From Vulcanimicrobium alpinum (GTDB lineage Bacteria > Vulcanimicrobiota > Vulcanimicrobiia > Vulcanimicrobiales > Vulcanimicrobiaceae): 64,000 nt of DNA. Under the pieces are notes generated by a model, which was given only the letters and a program-made list of their open reading frames with translations, was not told the DNA's origin and ran no database searches. Shown piece by piece: positions 16,776 to 25,963 of this stretch (positions within the stretch are counted from its first letter, which is position 1; every line of letters starts with the position of its first letter). Location: the NCBI RefSeq assembly GCF_027923555.1, contig NZ_AP025523.1, forward strand, positions 1,740,484 to 1,804,483, given 5' to 3'. A program made the translations under genes and the position numbers.

Positions 16776-17912
16776 TCAGGCAGCGCGTTCCGGTGCTTCG
16801 AGCGTCTCCTTGACCTGTCGCAGGAAGCGCATCGCCGTCGAACCGTCCATGGCACGGTGGTCCCAGCTCATCGAGAGGTTCGCGCGAAGCCGGACTTCGA
16901 TCGCATTGCCGCGAGCGACGACGCGGGGCTCGACCGCGTCGGTCGCCAGGATCGCGACGTTCGGCGGGTTGATGATCGGCGCGGTGAACAGCGAGCCGTA
17001 GATTCCGGGATTGGTGATCGTGAACGTCGAGCCGTCGAGCTCGCCTGTACGCAGCGCTCCCGCGCGGGCGCGCACTGCGACGTCGGCGATCGCGTGCGCT
17101 AGACCAGTCACGCCGAGGCGCTCGGCATGACGGATCACCGGCGCGAACAGCCCGCGGCCGGGGACGTCGACGGAAATTGCAAGATGGACCGCGTCGTGGA
17201 TCGTGCGCGTGCGCGCTTCGTCGTCGATCGATGCGTTCACGTCGGGGACGGCGCGCAGCGCCTCGACCACGGCCGCCGCGACGTACGCAAGCCACGTCGT
17301 CCGCTCGGGTGACGCCTTCTTCCTTACCGCGACGGCCTCGAAGTCGACGTCGATCGCCGAGAAGACGTGCGGCGCCGTCCGCCACGAGCGGGTCATGCGC
17401 TGTGCGGTGGCCGCGCGTGCGGGCGTCAAACGTTCGGTTCGGGCGTTGCGGCTCTCCGCCGCCGCGCGCAGCACGTCGTCGCGAGTGACGCGGCCGCGCG
17501 GGCCCGAACCGGGAATCGCCTCGAGCGGTATGCCGGTCTCGCGCACGAGCCGCCGCACGACCGGTGAGAGCAGTGCGCGCCCGTCCTGCGCACCGGCGGC
17601 CGCCGAAGCGTCACGCGCGCCGACGTCGCCTGCGCCGCCCCCGGTTGCGCCGTGCGGCTCGACGGCCTCGTCGGCTTCGCGCTCGATCGCGCAGATCGGC
17701 GAACCGCTGAGCACGACACTCCCTTCGGCGGCGAGAAGCTCGCGCACGACGCCCGCGACCGTCGCATGGACCTCAGCGGCGATCTTCTCCGTCTGCACTT
17801 CGCACAGCACGTCGTCGACGTCGACGCGGTCGCCGGGACGCACCAGCCAGCGGCCGATCGTCGTCTCCGCCGGCGCATCGCCGAATTGGGGGAGCGCGAC
17901 GCGTTCGGTCAC
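16776..17912 (-). CDS. 2-oxoacid dehydrogenase E2 component (dihydrolipoamide acyltransferase)
   Basis: 378 aa. Lipoyl domain with the lipoylated Lys in EVQTEKIAAEV (about residue 43), a short acidic/alanine linker, a peripheral subunit-binding domain (SPVVRRLVRETGIPLEAIPG...GRVTRDDVL), and a catalytic domain ending with SWDHRAMDGS, the His/Asp active site. Transfers an acyl group to CoA. GTG start overlaps the BKACE stop as GTGA. No E3 gene in the window; E3 is often shared. Acyl specificity (pyruvate, acetoin, branched-chain) cannot be read from sequence alone. Confidence 0.93.
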   Translation of the reverse strand: MTERVALPQFGDAPAETTIGRWLVRPGDRVDVDDVLCEVQTEKIAAEVHATVAGVVRELLAAEGSVVLSGSPICAIEREADEAVEPHGATGGGAGDVGARDASAAAGAQDGRALLSPVVRRLVRETGIPLEAIPGSGPRGRVTRDDVLRAAAESRNARTERLTPARAATAQRMTRSWRTAPHVFSAIDVDFEAVAVRKKASPERTTWLAYVAAAVVEALRAVPDVNASIDDEARTRTIHDAVHLAISVDVPGRGLFAPVIRHAERLGVTGLAHAIADVAVRARAGALRTGELDGSTFTITNPGIYGSLFTAPIINPPNVAILATDAVEPRVVARGNAIEVRLRANLSMSWDHRAMDGSTAMRFLRQVKETLEAPERAA

Positions 17913-18805
17913 GTTACGACCGGCGCCGGAAGCCGCAGAATGGCGCGCGCATCGTCCGGCGTCGCGATCGGCCGTCCGACCGCCCGCGCAATCGATGCGA
18001 CCCAGTCGACGACCTGCGCGTTGTCGGGCGATCCGCGCTCGACGTACTGCCAGTCGCCCAAGCCGCAGCGCACGTGGCCGCCGAGCGTGATCGCCCACGC
18101 GGCCGCCGGCAGCACGTCGCCGTTCCAGTTGCACACGAACCACGGTTCGTCAGGATCGAGTTCGGCGAGCATCGCGAGCAGGCCCGGCAGCGTCTGCGAT
18201 GCGCCGGTCGGCATGCGCGCACCGGTAAACACCAGCAGCCAGAACGGATCGCGCAGGAGCCCAATCTCCTGATACCGCTTGGCGGTGCGGATGTGGCCGA
18301 CTTCCCAGCAGACGGCATCGGTGCGCACGTCGTGGTCGCGCAGCGCTTCGAGGACCGCGGTGAGGTTCTTGCGCGGGTTGAGGTAGATCTTGTCGTCCGT
18401 CTCCCACCGCTTCGCCTCGACGTCCCAGTAGTCGACGTTGAGCGAGCCGAAGTCGACCGGCGCGAAATCGACTCGCGTCGCGGGGTTCGAATTGGCCGCA
18501 ACGATGTGCCGGATGCGATCGTCGACGGCGTGCTGAGTGATGTATCCGAGCGTCGGATGGATCAGGATATCGCAGCGCGCGCGCACGCCTTCGATGACCT
18601 CCAGGTACAACTCGACGTCGTTGCGCGGCTCGCCGCTGACCGGTTCGCGGCCGTGCCAGTGCAGGATCGCCGCTCCGGCCTCGCGCGCGCGGCACGCGTC
18701 CTCCACGATCTCGCGGGGTGAGTACGGGATACGGTCGTTGCCGTGCTTCGCGCGCAAGGCCGTTTCGTTGACCGCGACTTCGATGATCACCGGAAGATCC
18801 GTCAT
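17909..18805 (-). CDS. BKACE family beta-keto acid cleavage enzyme (DUF849)
   Basis: 298 aa TIM-barrel enzyme that condenses a beta-keto acid with acetyl-CoA to give acetoacetate and a new CoA ester. Shows the metal and substrate signatures IIEVAVNET, AAILHWHGR (paired His), GHVRCGLGD and the QVVDWV C-terminal segment. Sits between the E1 and E2 genes with ATGA/GTGA overlaps on both sides, an unusual place that suggests the dehydrogenase complex and the cleavage enzyme work on one pathway. Confidence 0.88.
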   Translation of the reverse strand: MTDLPVIIEVAVNETALRAKHGNDRIPYSPREIVEDACRAREAGAAILHWHGREPVSGEPRNDVELYLEVIEGVRARCDILIHPTLGYITQHAVDDRIRHIVAANSNPATRVDFAPVDFGSLNVDYWDVEAKRWETDDKIYLNPRKNLTAVLEALRDHDVRTDAVCWEVGHIRTAKRYQEIGLLRDPFWLLVFTGARMPTGASQTLPGLLAMLAELDPDEPWFVCNWNGDVLPAAAWAITLGGHVRCGLGDWQYVERGSPDNAQVVDWVASIARAVGRPIATPDDARAILRLPAPVVT

Positions 18806-20787
18806 GGGAGCCCTCGTATCGCCTCGACGATGCGCTCCCATGTCGGCAGCGTCGACCGTTCGAGGTGGTCGGCGTAAGGAACGGGGTGATGGGCTGCTCC
18901 GACCCGCGCGACGGGCGCGTCGAGGTCGAAGAACGCCTCTTCGTTCACCGCTGCGGCGATCTCTGCGCCGATCCCGGCGAAGACCGGTGCCTCGTGCGCG
19001 ACGACGACCCGTCCGGTCTTGCGCGCCGATGCGAGGATCGTCTTGATATCGAGCGGATACAGCGTGCGCGGATCGACGACTTCGACGGAGATGCCCTCAC
19101 GCGCGAGCTCTTGCGCCGCCCGCAGCGCATGGCGCACCATCGCTTGGGTGGCGACGACGCTGACGTCGCTTCCGGCACGTTTGATCTCCGCGACGCCCAG
19201 CGGGATCACCGTCTCGCCTTCGGGGACCGGTCCCTCATCGAACAGAATCGACTTCGCCTCCAAGAACACGACCGGGTTGTCGTCGCGGATCGCGGCCGCC
19301 AGCAAGCCTTTCGCATCGCGCGCGTTCGACGGCGCGACGACGACGAGTCCGGGCACATGCGCGAACCACGCTTCGAGCGACTGCGAATGCTGCGCGGCGA
19401 GCCGGACGCCGCCGCCCGACGGTCCCCGAAATACGATCGGGACGGTTGCGGTGCCGCCCATCATGAACCGCAGCTTCGCGGCTTGATTGACGATCGCGTC
19501 CATCGCCAGGGTCACGAAATCAAAGATTTGGATCTCGACGACCGGACGAAGTCCGGTCATCGCCGCACCGACGGCGAGATCGGCGAAGCCAAGTTCGGCG
19601 ATGGGCGTATTGCGCACGCGTGCGGCACCGAAGCGATCGCGCAGTCCCTGCGATGCCGTGAAGATCCCGCCCATCTCGACATCTTCGCCGATCAGCACGA
19701 CGGCCCGATCGCGTTCCATCTCCTGAGCGAGCGCTTCGCGCACCCCGCCGACCAGCGAGAGCCGGCGGCCGGCGTCGCTCGGCACGTCGGGATAGCTGCC
19801 GGCGTGCGGTGCATAGGCGGCGCGCATCAACCCGTCCGCCGACGCCTCCGGCTGCACGCGCGCCCACGCGATCGCGTCGTCGATCTCGGCGTCGATCGCG
19901 GCGCGCACGTTCGCGAGCTGCATGGCCTCGAAGCCGCGTTCGAGCAGGGCGCGCTCGTAGCGTGCGATGGGATCGGCCGCGACTTCGCGCTCGTGACGGT
20001 TGAGATCTCGCGTCTCCGGCAGGTTGGCGCGCATCGAATGTTCGAGGTGCCGGTAGGTCACGGCTTCGACGAGTCGCGGGCCGTCGCCGGCCCGCACCGC
20101 CGCGATCGCCGCGACGGCGTGGGCCAGCACGCCCTCCACGTCGTTGCCGTCGATCGTCTCGGCAGGGATCGCGTAGGCGGCGCCGCGTGCCGCGATGCGT
20201 TCCACCGGCCGGGACTGCCGCCACTCGGTCGTGAGCGCGTACTGATTGTTTTCGCAGACGAAGAGCACCGGCAACGACCATACCGCGGCAAGCGTCAGCG
20301 CTTCGTGCGTCACTCCCTCGCCCGCCGCACCGTCTCCGAAGAAGACGACCGTGACGCGATCCTCGCCGCGAAGCTGCGCGGCCAGCGCAGCGCCGCAGCC
20401 CAGGCCGAGTCCCGCCCCCACGACGCCGTTGCAACCGAGAATGCCGAGCGCGAGATCGGCAATATGCATCGAGCCGCCCAGTCCGCCGCACGATCCGGCC
20501 GCACGTCCGAGCAGCTCGGCGAACATACGCTTCGGTTCACCGCCCTTCGCGAGGACGTGACCGTGACTGCGGTGGTGGCCGACGACGTAATCACGCGCAT
20601 CGAGCGCCGCTCCGAAACCGACCGCGATCGCCTCTTGACCGATCGACGAATGCGCGGTCCCCTTCACCTCCCCCGCGCGGAACAAGTCCGCGGTGCGCTG
20701 TTCGAACCGGCGTATCCGGTAGAGCCCGGCGTACAGGTTCTCCGGCGCTACGCGAGTCGTCCGGTGACCTTCTGCAGCGAGTTCCAC
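18802..20787 (-). CDS. 2-oxoacid dehydrogenase E1, alpha and beta fused
   Basis: About 661 aa. The first half is an E1-alpha: YRIRRFEQR, GHHRSHGHVLAKGG, and the thiamine diphosphate motif GDGAAGEG...ENNQYALTT. The second half is an E1-beta: VLIGEDVEMGGIF, TPIAELGFADLAVGAAMTG, EIQIFDF, GPSGGG, HSQSLEAWF, VVDPRTLYPLD. Fused E1 proteins occur in several phyla. Start uncertain: GTG 20787, overlapping the end of dctP by 40 bases, gives the right N-terminus. Decarboxylates a 2-oxo acid and passes the acyl group to the E2 encoded two genes downstream. Confidence 0.9.
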   Translation of the reverse strand: MELAAEGHRTTRVAPENLYAGLYRIRRFEQRTADLFRAGEVKGTAHSSIGQEAIAVGFGAALDARDYVVGHHRSHGHVLAKGGEPKRMFAELLGRAAGSCGGLGGSMHIADLALGILGCNGVVGAGLGLGCGAALAAQLRGEDRVTVVFFGDGAAGEGVTHEALTLAAVWSLPVLFVCENNQYALTTEWRQSRPVERIAARGAAYAIPAETIDGNDVEGVLAHAVAAIAAVRAGDGPRLVEAVTYRHLEHSMRANLPETRDLNRHEREVAADPIARYERALLERGFEAMQLANVRAAIDAEIDDAIAWARVQPEASADGLMRAAYAPHAGSYPDVPSDAGRRLSLVGGVREALAQEMERDRAVVLIGEDVEMGGIFTASQGLRDRFGAARVRNTPIAELGFADLAVGAAMTGLRPVVEIQIFDFVTLAMDAIVNQAAKLRFMMGGTATVPIVFRGPSGGGVRLAAQHSQSLEAWFAHVPGLVVVAPSNARDAKGLLAAAIRDDNPVVFLEAKSILFDEGPVPEGETVIPLGVAEIKRAGSDVSVVATQAMVRHALRAAQELAREGISVEVVDPRTLYPLDIKTILASARKTGRVVVAHEAPVFAGIGAEIAAAVNEEAFFDLDAPVARVGAAHHPVPYADHLERSTLPTWERIVEAIRGLP

Positions 20788-21743
20788 GCGGTCGTTCCGA
20801 ACGCAGTTTTCCAGTCGGCGTAGAACGCCGTAAGCCGGGCTTTGAACGTCGCCGTGTCGGCCTTGTTGAAGATCATCCCGCGGCGGCTCAGTTTGTCGGC
20901 CAGTGCAGCGTTGGCGAGAGCCGTCTCGCGCCGTTCGATCGCCGAATACTTCACGCTGATTTCCCTGACGACGTCCTGCACGTCGCTTGGCAGGGAGCGC
21001 CACGCGTCGACGTTGGCCAAGAGCCACCAGCCGGCCCATGAATGGTTGGTAACGCTCAAGTACTTCTGCACTTCGTACAGCCGGGACGTCTCGATGACGC
21101 TGTACGGCGTCTCTTGACCGTCGACGACGTGCGTCTGCAGAGCAACATAGGTCTCGTTAAATGAAATCGACGTGGGGCTCGCGCCGAGCGCTTTGAAGGC
21201 GTCCACGAAAATTTTCGAAGGCGGCGTACGGATCTTGAAGTTGGCGAAATCGTCGGCTGTACGGATCGGATGGGTCGACGACGTCACCTGACGCAGGCCG
21301 AGGTCGTACATCCGCGGCATCGCGATGAGGTCTTTGGCTTCCATCTCGCGGCGCAGGTATTCACCGAGCTCGTTGTCCATTGCGTGGAAGACTTCATCGC
21401 CCGAGGAAAAGGCGAACGGCAGGTTTTCGATCTGCGTCACGGGGACGACGCTGGCGATGATGGCGCCCGAGAGGCAGGTGAACTGCAGCGCGCCGGAGCG
21501 GATTTGGCTGAGGGCGGCGCTGTCGGAACCGAGTTGATTCTGCGGGAAGACCGCGACGCGCAGCCGGCCTCCCGTCCGCTGCTCGACCTCTCGCCACATC
21601 CGCACCATCGTCGTGTGGAGCGGATGCTGCACGGGCATGTCGTGACCGAATTTGTATTCCCACTGCGCCGCGGCGGCAGGGGCGGCAACGGCTGCGGCCC
21701 CGGTTGCGGCCGCAGCCCCGCTCAGAAAGCGACTCCGTAACAC
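20748..21743 (-). CDS. dctP: TRAP transporter solute-binding protein DctP
   Basis: 331 aa. GTG at 21743 preceded by GGAAGGAG; N-terminus is a signal peptide (RSRFLSGAAAATGAAAVAAPAAAA). TRAP motifs: FPQNQLGSDSAALSQIRSGALQ, the conserved Arg of the carboxylate clamp in FKIRTPPSKIF, and QETPYSVI. Binds organic acids. The membrane subunits DctQ/DctM are not in the window. First gene of the operon with E1, BKACE and E2, suggesting that its ligand feeds those enzymes. Confidence 0.92.
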   Translation of the reverse strand: MLRSRFLSGAAAATGAAAVAAPAAAAQWEYKFGHDMPVQHPLHTTMVRMWREVEQRTGGRLRVAVFPQNQLGSDSAALSQIRSGALQFTCLSGAIIASVVPVTQIENLPFAFSSGDEVFHAMDNELGEYLRREMEAKDLIAMPRMYDLGLRQVTSSTHPIRTADDFANFKIRTPPSKIFVDAFKALGASPTSISFNETYVALQTHVVDGQETPYSVIETSRLYEVQKYLSVTNHSWAGWWLLANVDAWRSLPSDVQDVVREISVKYSAIERRETALANAALADKLSRRGMIFNKADTATFKARLTAFYADWKTAFGTTAWNSLQKVTGRLA

Positions 21744-21823
21744 CTTCGCTCCTTCCGGATGGACGTGTCCTCGCATCCGTAGTCTAGCGCAGCGCGGCCG
21801 TCTCCGGGGCGGACGCGAATTTC

Positions 21824-21836
21824 GGTCCTGCGGACC
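21824..21836. promoter_or_regulatory. inverted repeat in the dctP-AraC divergent gap
   Basis: GGTCC-TGC-GGACC, the only clear dyad in the 143-base intergenic region between dctP and the AraC-type regulator gene. A possible operator for the divergent regulator; no convincing promoter boxes were found beside it. Confidence 0.25.
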
Positions 21837-21886
21837 CATCGGCGGGAACGAAAAGAGAGTCGGGCGCGACGGAGAAGCGACCGGCA

Positions 21887-22831
21887 ATGGCCGTCCCGAC
21901 CGCCATCCTCGCCCCGGAGCTTCGCTCTCGGGTGAGCGCGGTGCACATCGACGACGCGACACCCTCGTGGGCCACGCTCGGCCCGCATCGCGTGCGTTAC
22001 GCCACGCTGGCCTTCTTTGAACGCGGAACGACCGCCGTCGTCTTGAACGGGATCGAGCGGCGATTCGCGCCGGGCGACGTGGTCTTCGTGCCGCCCGGCA
22101 GCGTCGCGGACAGCGATCGTGCGTTCACCCGCCGAGGAACCGCGTGGTGGAGCGTCGCCTTTGACGGCGCGTCCGGCGCGGCATCGCCGGTCGGCTCGGC
22201 GACGCAACGTCTGCTGGATCGGCTGGCCGGGGTGATCCCGGTCGAGCCGGAGTCCGGGATCGGCCGGATCTCCGTCCCGCGCCGCGATCGGAACGCGTGG
22301 ATCGATCGATTGTATCGCCTGCGTACGGAGCTGCGGCGCACGGACGGTGACTCCGCCGACGTCGTGTTCGCACTGCTCACGATGCTCGCCGTCGATGCGG
22401 GACGCCTCGCGGGGACGTCCACGGTCGAACGGACCGGTTCCCCGCTGCTCTCGCAGCTCGCTTCCTTCGTCACCGCGAACATCGACCGTTCGATCGGACT
22501 TCGCGACGTTGCGAACGCGCTGGCGTTTTCGCCGGCGTATCTCACCGAACTGCTCAGGCGCGACACCGGACGATCGGTGTGCGAGTGGATCCTGGAATTT
22601 CGCGTGCGCCGCTCGGAAGAATTGCTGCTGGACGGCGGAATCTCGATCGCAGACGTCGCCTGCGCGGTCGGCTACGATGACGCTCGCTCGTTCCGGCGCG
22701 CCTTCGTGCGGACGCGCGGCGTCTCGCCGCAGGCGTGGCGGACCGGGCGTGCCGCGATCGCATCGTCGTCCGGAAACTCGGCCTCCGTGTCGATCGTCCG
22801 CGATCTCGACGGATTCCGAACCTCAGCCTAG
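21887..22831 (+). CDS. AraC-family transcriptional regulator
   Basis: 314 aa. N-terminal cupin-like sensing region (residues 1-130, RRFAPGDVVFVPPGS) and a C-terminal double helix-turn-helix (about residues 195-295: RSIGLRDVANALAFSPAYLT and ISIADVACAVGYDDARSFRRAF). Divergent from the dctP operon and followed by the HpcH aldolase gene, so it likely controls the catabolic genes in response to a small organic ligand. Confidence 0.92.
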   Translation: MAVPTAILAPELRSRVSAVHIDDATPSWATLGPHRVRYATLAFFERGTTAVVLNGIERRFAPGDVVFVPPGSVADSDRAFTRRGTAWWSVAFDGASGAASPVGSATQRLLDRLAGVIPVEPESGIGRISVPRRDRNAWIDRLYRLRTELRRTDGDSADVVFALLTMLAVDAGRLAGTSTVERTGSPLLSQLASFVTANIDRSIGLRDVANALAFSPAYLTELLRRDTGRSVCEWILEFRVRRSEELLLDGGISIADVACAVGYDDARSFRRAFVRTRGVSPQAWRTGRAAIASSSGNSASVSIVRDLDGFRTSA

Positions 22832-22835
22832 CGGC

Positions 22836-23573
22836 GTGTCCGACTTCGCGCTCGGAACGTTCGCGCTGCTCGATTCCGCGACCGCCGTGGAGCTCGTCGG
22901 CTTCGCCGGGTTCGACTTCGTCGTCGTCGACACGGAACACAGCGCGGCCACGGCCCCGTTCGGCGCGTCGCTCCTGACGATGCTGCGCGCCGCGACGGCC
23001 GGCGGAATACCGGCGTACGTCCGCGTCCGTGCCAACGATCCGGCGATGATCGCGACGGCGCTCGATCTGGGTTGCGCCGGGGTCATCGTTCCTGGCATCT
23101 CGTCGGCCGCGGAGATGCGCGACGCCGTCGCGGCCGCGACCTGGCAGCCCCGCGGCAGCCGCGGCGCAGCGCCGTTCGGGCGTATGCACCGTTACGGTTT
23201 CACGCCGCTCGACCTGGAACGCGATACGCGCACGCCGTTGATCGGGCCGCTGATCGAAAACGAGGCCGCGTTCAGCGCGCTCGACGAGATCGCGGCCGTC
23301 GATGGGATCGGCTGGCTGTGGTTCGGTCACTTCGACCTCGCGGTGTCGCTCGGAAAGCGCGCGCCGCTCGAGCCGGATGACGAGATCGAAGCGATGCGCG
23401 ACCGTCTTCACGAGGTCGCGCGCGCCCGCGGAATTCCGGCAGCGGCGTTCACCTGGAACGGCGCGACGGCCGTGCAGCTCGCACGCCGCGGCGCACGGTA
23501 CGTCGCGGTGTCGGCGGACATCTCGCTGCTCGCAAACGCCCTGCGCACCGTACGAGCCGACGCCGGGAGATAA
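22836..23573 (+). CDS. HpcH/HpaI-type aldolase
   Basis: 245 aa TIM-barrel class II aldolase, GTG start 5 bases after the AraC stop. Motifs: VVVDTEHSA, YVRVRANDPAMIATALDLG, GVIVPGISSAAEM and a pyruvate-binding GAAPFGRMHRYG, matching the HpcH fold with metal ligands in LIENEAAFSAL and the later FGHFDL. Cleaves 4-hydroxy-2-oxo acids or malyl-type compounds to pyruvate or glyoxylate plus an aldehyde; substrate unknown. Confidence 0.88.
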   Translation: MSDFALGTFALLDSATAVELVGFAGFDFVVVDTEHSAATAPFGASLLTMLRAATAGGIPAYVRVRANDPAMIATALDLGCAGVIVPGISSAAEMRDAVAAATWQPRGSRGAAPFGRMHRYGFTPLDLERDTRTPLIGPLIENEAAFSALDEIAAVDGIGWLWFGHFDLAVSLGKRAPLEPDDEIEAMRDRLHEVARARGIPAAAFTWNGATAVQLARRGARYVAVSADISLLANALRTVRADAGR

Positions 23574-23598
23574 GCGCGGGCTCAGCGTGACGTGGGGG

Positions 23599-24135
23599 TC
23601 AGCGTGGTTTTGCGAGCGGGACGTCCCATTCGTCTTCGGTGACGAGGGTGGTGCCGTGCAGCGTCGCGCGCCGATAGTGCTGCGCCGATGGGCAGCAGTT
23701 CGGATCGCTCGCAGCGTAGACCGGCGTGCGCACGACGATGCGGCCGCCGTCGAGGTACGCGTCGAGATGGCCGCCGGCGCTCGGAAGCGTTCCGACGAAG
23801 CGCACACGGCCGTCGACCTGCGTGAAAAGCAGCGCGGTGAATACGCCGCCGCTGCCTCCCGATTCGATCGGCAGCATCATCACGCGCTGCGCGCCGTCGG
23901 CGAGATAGCCGTCCGTCACGTCGCCCGGATCGATCCAGCCGGTCGCTCCGAGCACGCCCCTCACGCTGACGTACGGCCTGTGCTGCATGGAGGCAACCGT
24001 CCCGGACGGCGGTGACAGATGCGCGATCGCCTTCGATGTCGCCAGCCAGCGATCGACTTGCGCGCGCGTCGCCGCCGACGCACCGTCCTGCGCGCAGAGC
24101 ACGAACGCGAGCGCAGCGGCGGCGGCGCGGATCAT
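23599..24135 (-). CDS. secreted protein of unknown function
   Basis: 178 aa with an N-terminal signal peptide (IRAAAAALAFVLCAQDGASA). The end carries DPNCCPSAQHYRRATL, reminiscent of LppP/LprE-like secreted proteins, which share a Pro-x-Cys-Cys-Pro segment. Overlaps the FAH-type hydrolase stop by ATGA, so it is the last gene of the livKHM operon. Function unknown. Confidence 0.7.
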   Translation of the reverse strand: MIRAAAAALAFVLCAQDGASAATRAQVDRWLATSKAIAHLSPPSGTVASMQHRPYVSVRGVLGATGWIDPGDVTDGYLADGAQRVMMLPIESGGSGGVFTALLFTQVDGRVRFVGTLPSAGGHLDAYLDGGRIVVRTPVYAASDPNCCPSAQHYRRATLHGTTLVTEDEWDVPLAKPR

Positions 24136-25016
24136 GCGCTTGGGACCGCCGCCGCTACCCGCATCGTGTTGCGGATCGTCCCGACGCCGGGGATCTCGAT
24201 TTCGACCACGTCGCCGTCCCCGAGCGCGACTGGCGGCGTGCGGGTAAATCCAACGCCCGCCGGCGTCCCTGTCGCGATGATGTCGCCGGGCTCGAGCGTC
24301 ATGAAGCTCGTGATGAACGCGATCGTCTGGGCGATCGAGAAGATCATCTCGCGCGTGTTGCCGTGCTGGAGTTCGCCTCCGTTCACGCGCGCGATCACCG
24401 GCAGATTCTGCGGATCGGCGACGAACCGCGCCGGGACGATCCCCGGGCCCATCGGCGCGAAGCCGTCGACGGCCTTCCCGGCCGCCCATTGCGAGGTGAG
24501 CATTTGCAGATCGCGCGCGCTCAGATCGTTGAACGCCGCGTAGCCACCGACGAACGCCGGCGCGTCGGCTTCGGCCACGCGCGACGCGCGCCGTCCGATC
24601 ACGACCGCGAGTTCCGCTTCGTAATCGAGCCGCCCGGCCGCCGCCGGCGGCACGAGTATCTCGTCGAACGGGCCCGCCAGCGAGTTGCGGTACTTCGGAA
24701 AAAGAATCGGCGCGCGCGGCGGCTTGAGCCCGGTCTCTTCGGCGTGATCGCGGTAGTTGAGGCCGAGGCAGATGATCTTGTCGGGGTCGGGGACCGGCGG
24801 CCCGAGATGCACCTCGGAAAGCGGGATCGCCTGCGGGTGCCGCGGCAGGTTCGCTGCGGCCGCGAAAATTTCGTCGAGATGCGCTTCCGGCAGCCCGATC
24901 AATTCGCGCACGCCGGCGCCGTACGCTCCGAACGCCCGCGCCGGGACGACGAACCCGCCGTCCTCGATACCCGCCGTGCGCTCGCCGCCGGGCCCCTCGA
25001 AAGTCACGAACTGCAT
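24132..25016 (-). CDS. fumarylacetoacetate hydrolase family protein
   Basis: 294 aa. FAH core: KIICLGLNYRDHAEE (about residue 80), metal ligands in the DYEAELAVVIG block, FNDLSARDLQ, KAVDGFAPMGP, and GDIIATGTPAGVG near the C-terminus. Family members hydrolyse or decarboxylate beta-diketo or oxo acids. In an operon with a Liv-type transporter, so likely acts on the imported compound or its breakdown product. Confidence 0.93.
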   Translation of the reverse strand: MQFVTFEGPGGERTAGIEDGGFVVPARAFGAYGAGVRELIGLPEAHLDEIFAAAANLPRHPQAIPLSEVHLGPPVPDPDKIICLGLNYRDHAEETGLKPPRAPILFPKYRNSLAGPFDEILVPPAAAGRLDYEAELAVVIGRRASRVAEADAPAFVGGYAAFNDLSARDLQMLTSQWAAGKAVDGFAPMGPGIVPARFVADPQNLPVIARVNGGELQHGNTREMIFSIAQTIAFITSFMTLEPGDIIATGTPAGVGFTRTPPVALGDGDVVEIEIPGVGTIRNTMRVAAAVPSA

Positions 25017-25027
25017 CGTCTCACTCC

Positions 25028-25963
25028 TCAGCGTCGAAGCGCTTGCAGGATCTCCCCGACGATTCCTCGCCGGAACAACAGGACGCACAGCGCGAACACG
25101 GAGCCCATCACCAGATTCGTCTCTTCGCCGATCGCCGTCTTGGAGACGAAGTAGTCGAGCGACTCGAAGAGCGCGGCGCCGACGATCGGTCCGAAGATCG
25201 TCCCGATCCCGCCGAGCACCGTCATCATCACGACCGCGCCCGAGGTGTGCCAGTCGACCATGTCGAGGCCGGCGAGGTGGTTGCCGATCGCGTAGAGCGC
25301 GCCGGCCAGACCGGCGATCCCGCCGGCGATCGTGAACATCGCGAGCTTGTAGCGGTTCACGCGATACCCGAGCGCGATCGCGCGCTGCTCGTTCTCCCGC
25401 ATCGCCCGCAGCACGCCCCCGAACGGCGACTGCACGAGCCGCAGCGCGAAGAGCACCGTCAGCACGACCAGAGCGAGCGCGAGATAGTAGTAGACGCGGT
25501 CGTCCTGGATCGGGAGGCCGAAGAGGGTGCCGCGCGGGCCGATGTTCAGTCCGTTCTCGCCGCCGGTGACGTCGGTGAGCTGGAAGACGGTGAAGTACTG
25601 GATCTGCGCGACGCCGAGCGTGATCATCGCGAAATAGATCCCGGCGCGGCGGACCGCGATCGCGCCGACGATCGCCGCGAGGATCAGCGCGTAGAGCACG
25701 CCTGCGAGGATCGCGAACGCCGCGTCGACGTGGGTTCGCGTCAGGACGATCGCGGCGATGTAGCCGCCGCCGCCCCAGAACATCGCCTGCCCGAACGAGA
25801 GCAGTCCGACGAAACCGAAGAGCAGATCGAGCGAGACGGCGAACAGCGCGAACGCCGCGAGATCGATCGCGACGACCGGGTAGATCGCTTGCGGGAGGAT
25901 CAGCGCGACCAGCACCAAGACGCCGGCGACGATCGCCGGCGTACGTCCGCTGAGCATCGTCAT
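25028..25963 (-). CDS. livM: branched-chain amino acid-type ABC permease LivM
   Basis: 311 aa integral membrane permease with about ten hydrophobic segments. LivM hallmarks: SLDLLFGFVGLLSFGQAMFWGGGGY near residue 45-70, GIYFAMITLGVAQ, and the loop AMRENEQRAIALGYRVNRYK with GTIFGPIVGAALFE near the end. Overlaps livH by ATGA. Confidence 0.93.
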   Translation of the reverse strand: MTMLSGRTPAIVAGVLVLVALILPQAIYPVVAIDLAAFALFAVSLDLLFGFVGLLSFGQAMFWGGGGYIAAIVLTRTHVDAAFAILAGVLYALILAAIVGAIAVRRAGIYFAMITLGVAQIQYFTVFQLTDVTGGENGLNIGPRGTLFGLPIQDDRVYYYLALALVVLTVLFALRLVQSPFGGVLRAMRENEQRAIALGYRVNRYKLAMFTIAGGIAGLAGALYAIGNHLAGLDMVDWHTSGAVVMMTVLGGIGTIFGPIVGAALFESLDYFVSKTAIGEETNLVMGSVFALCVLLFRRGIVGEILQALRR

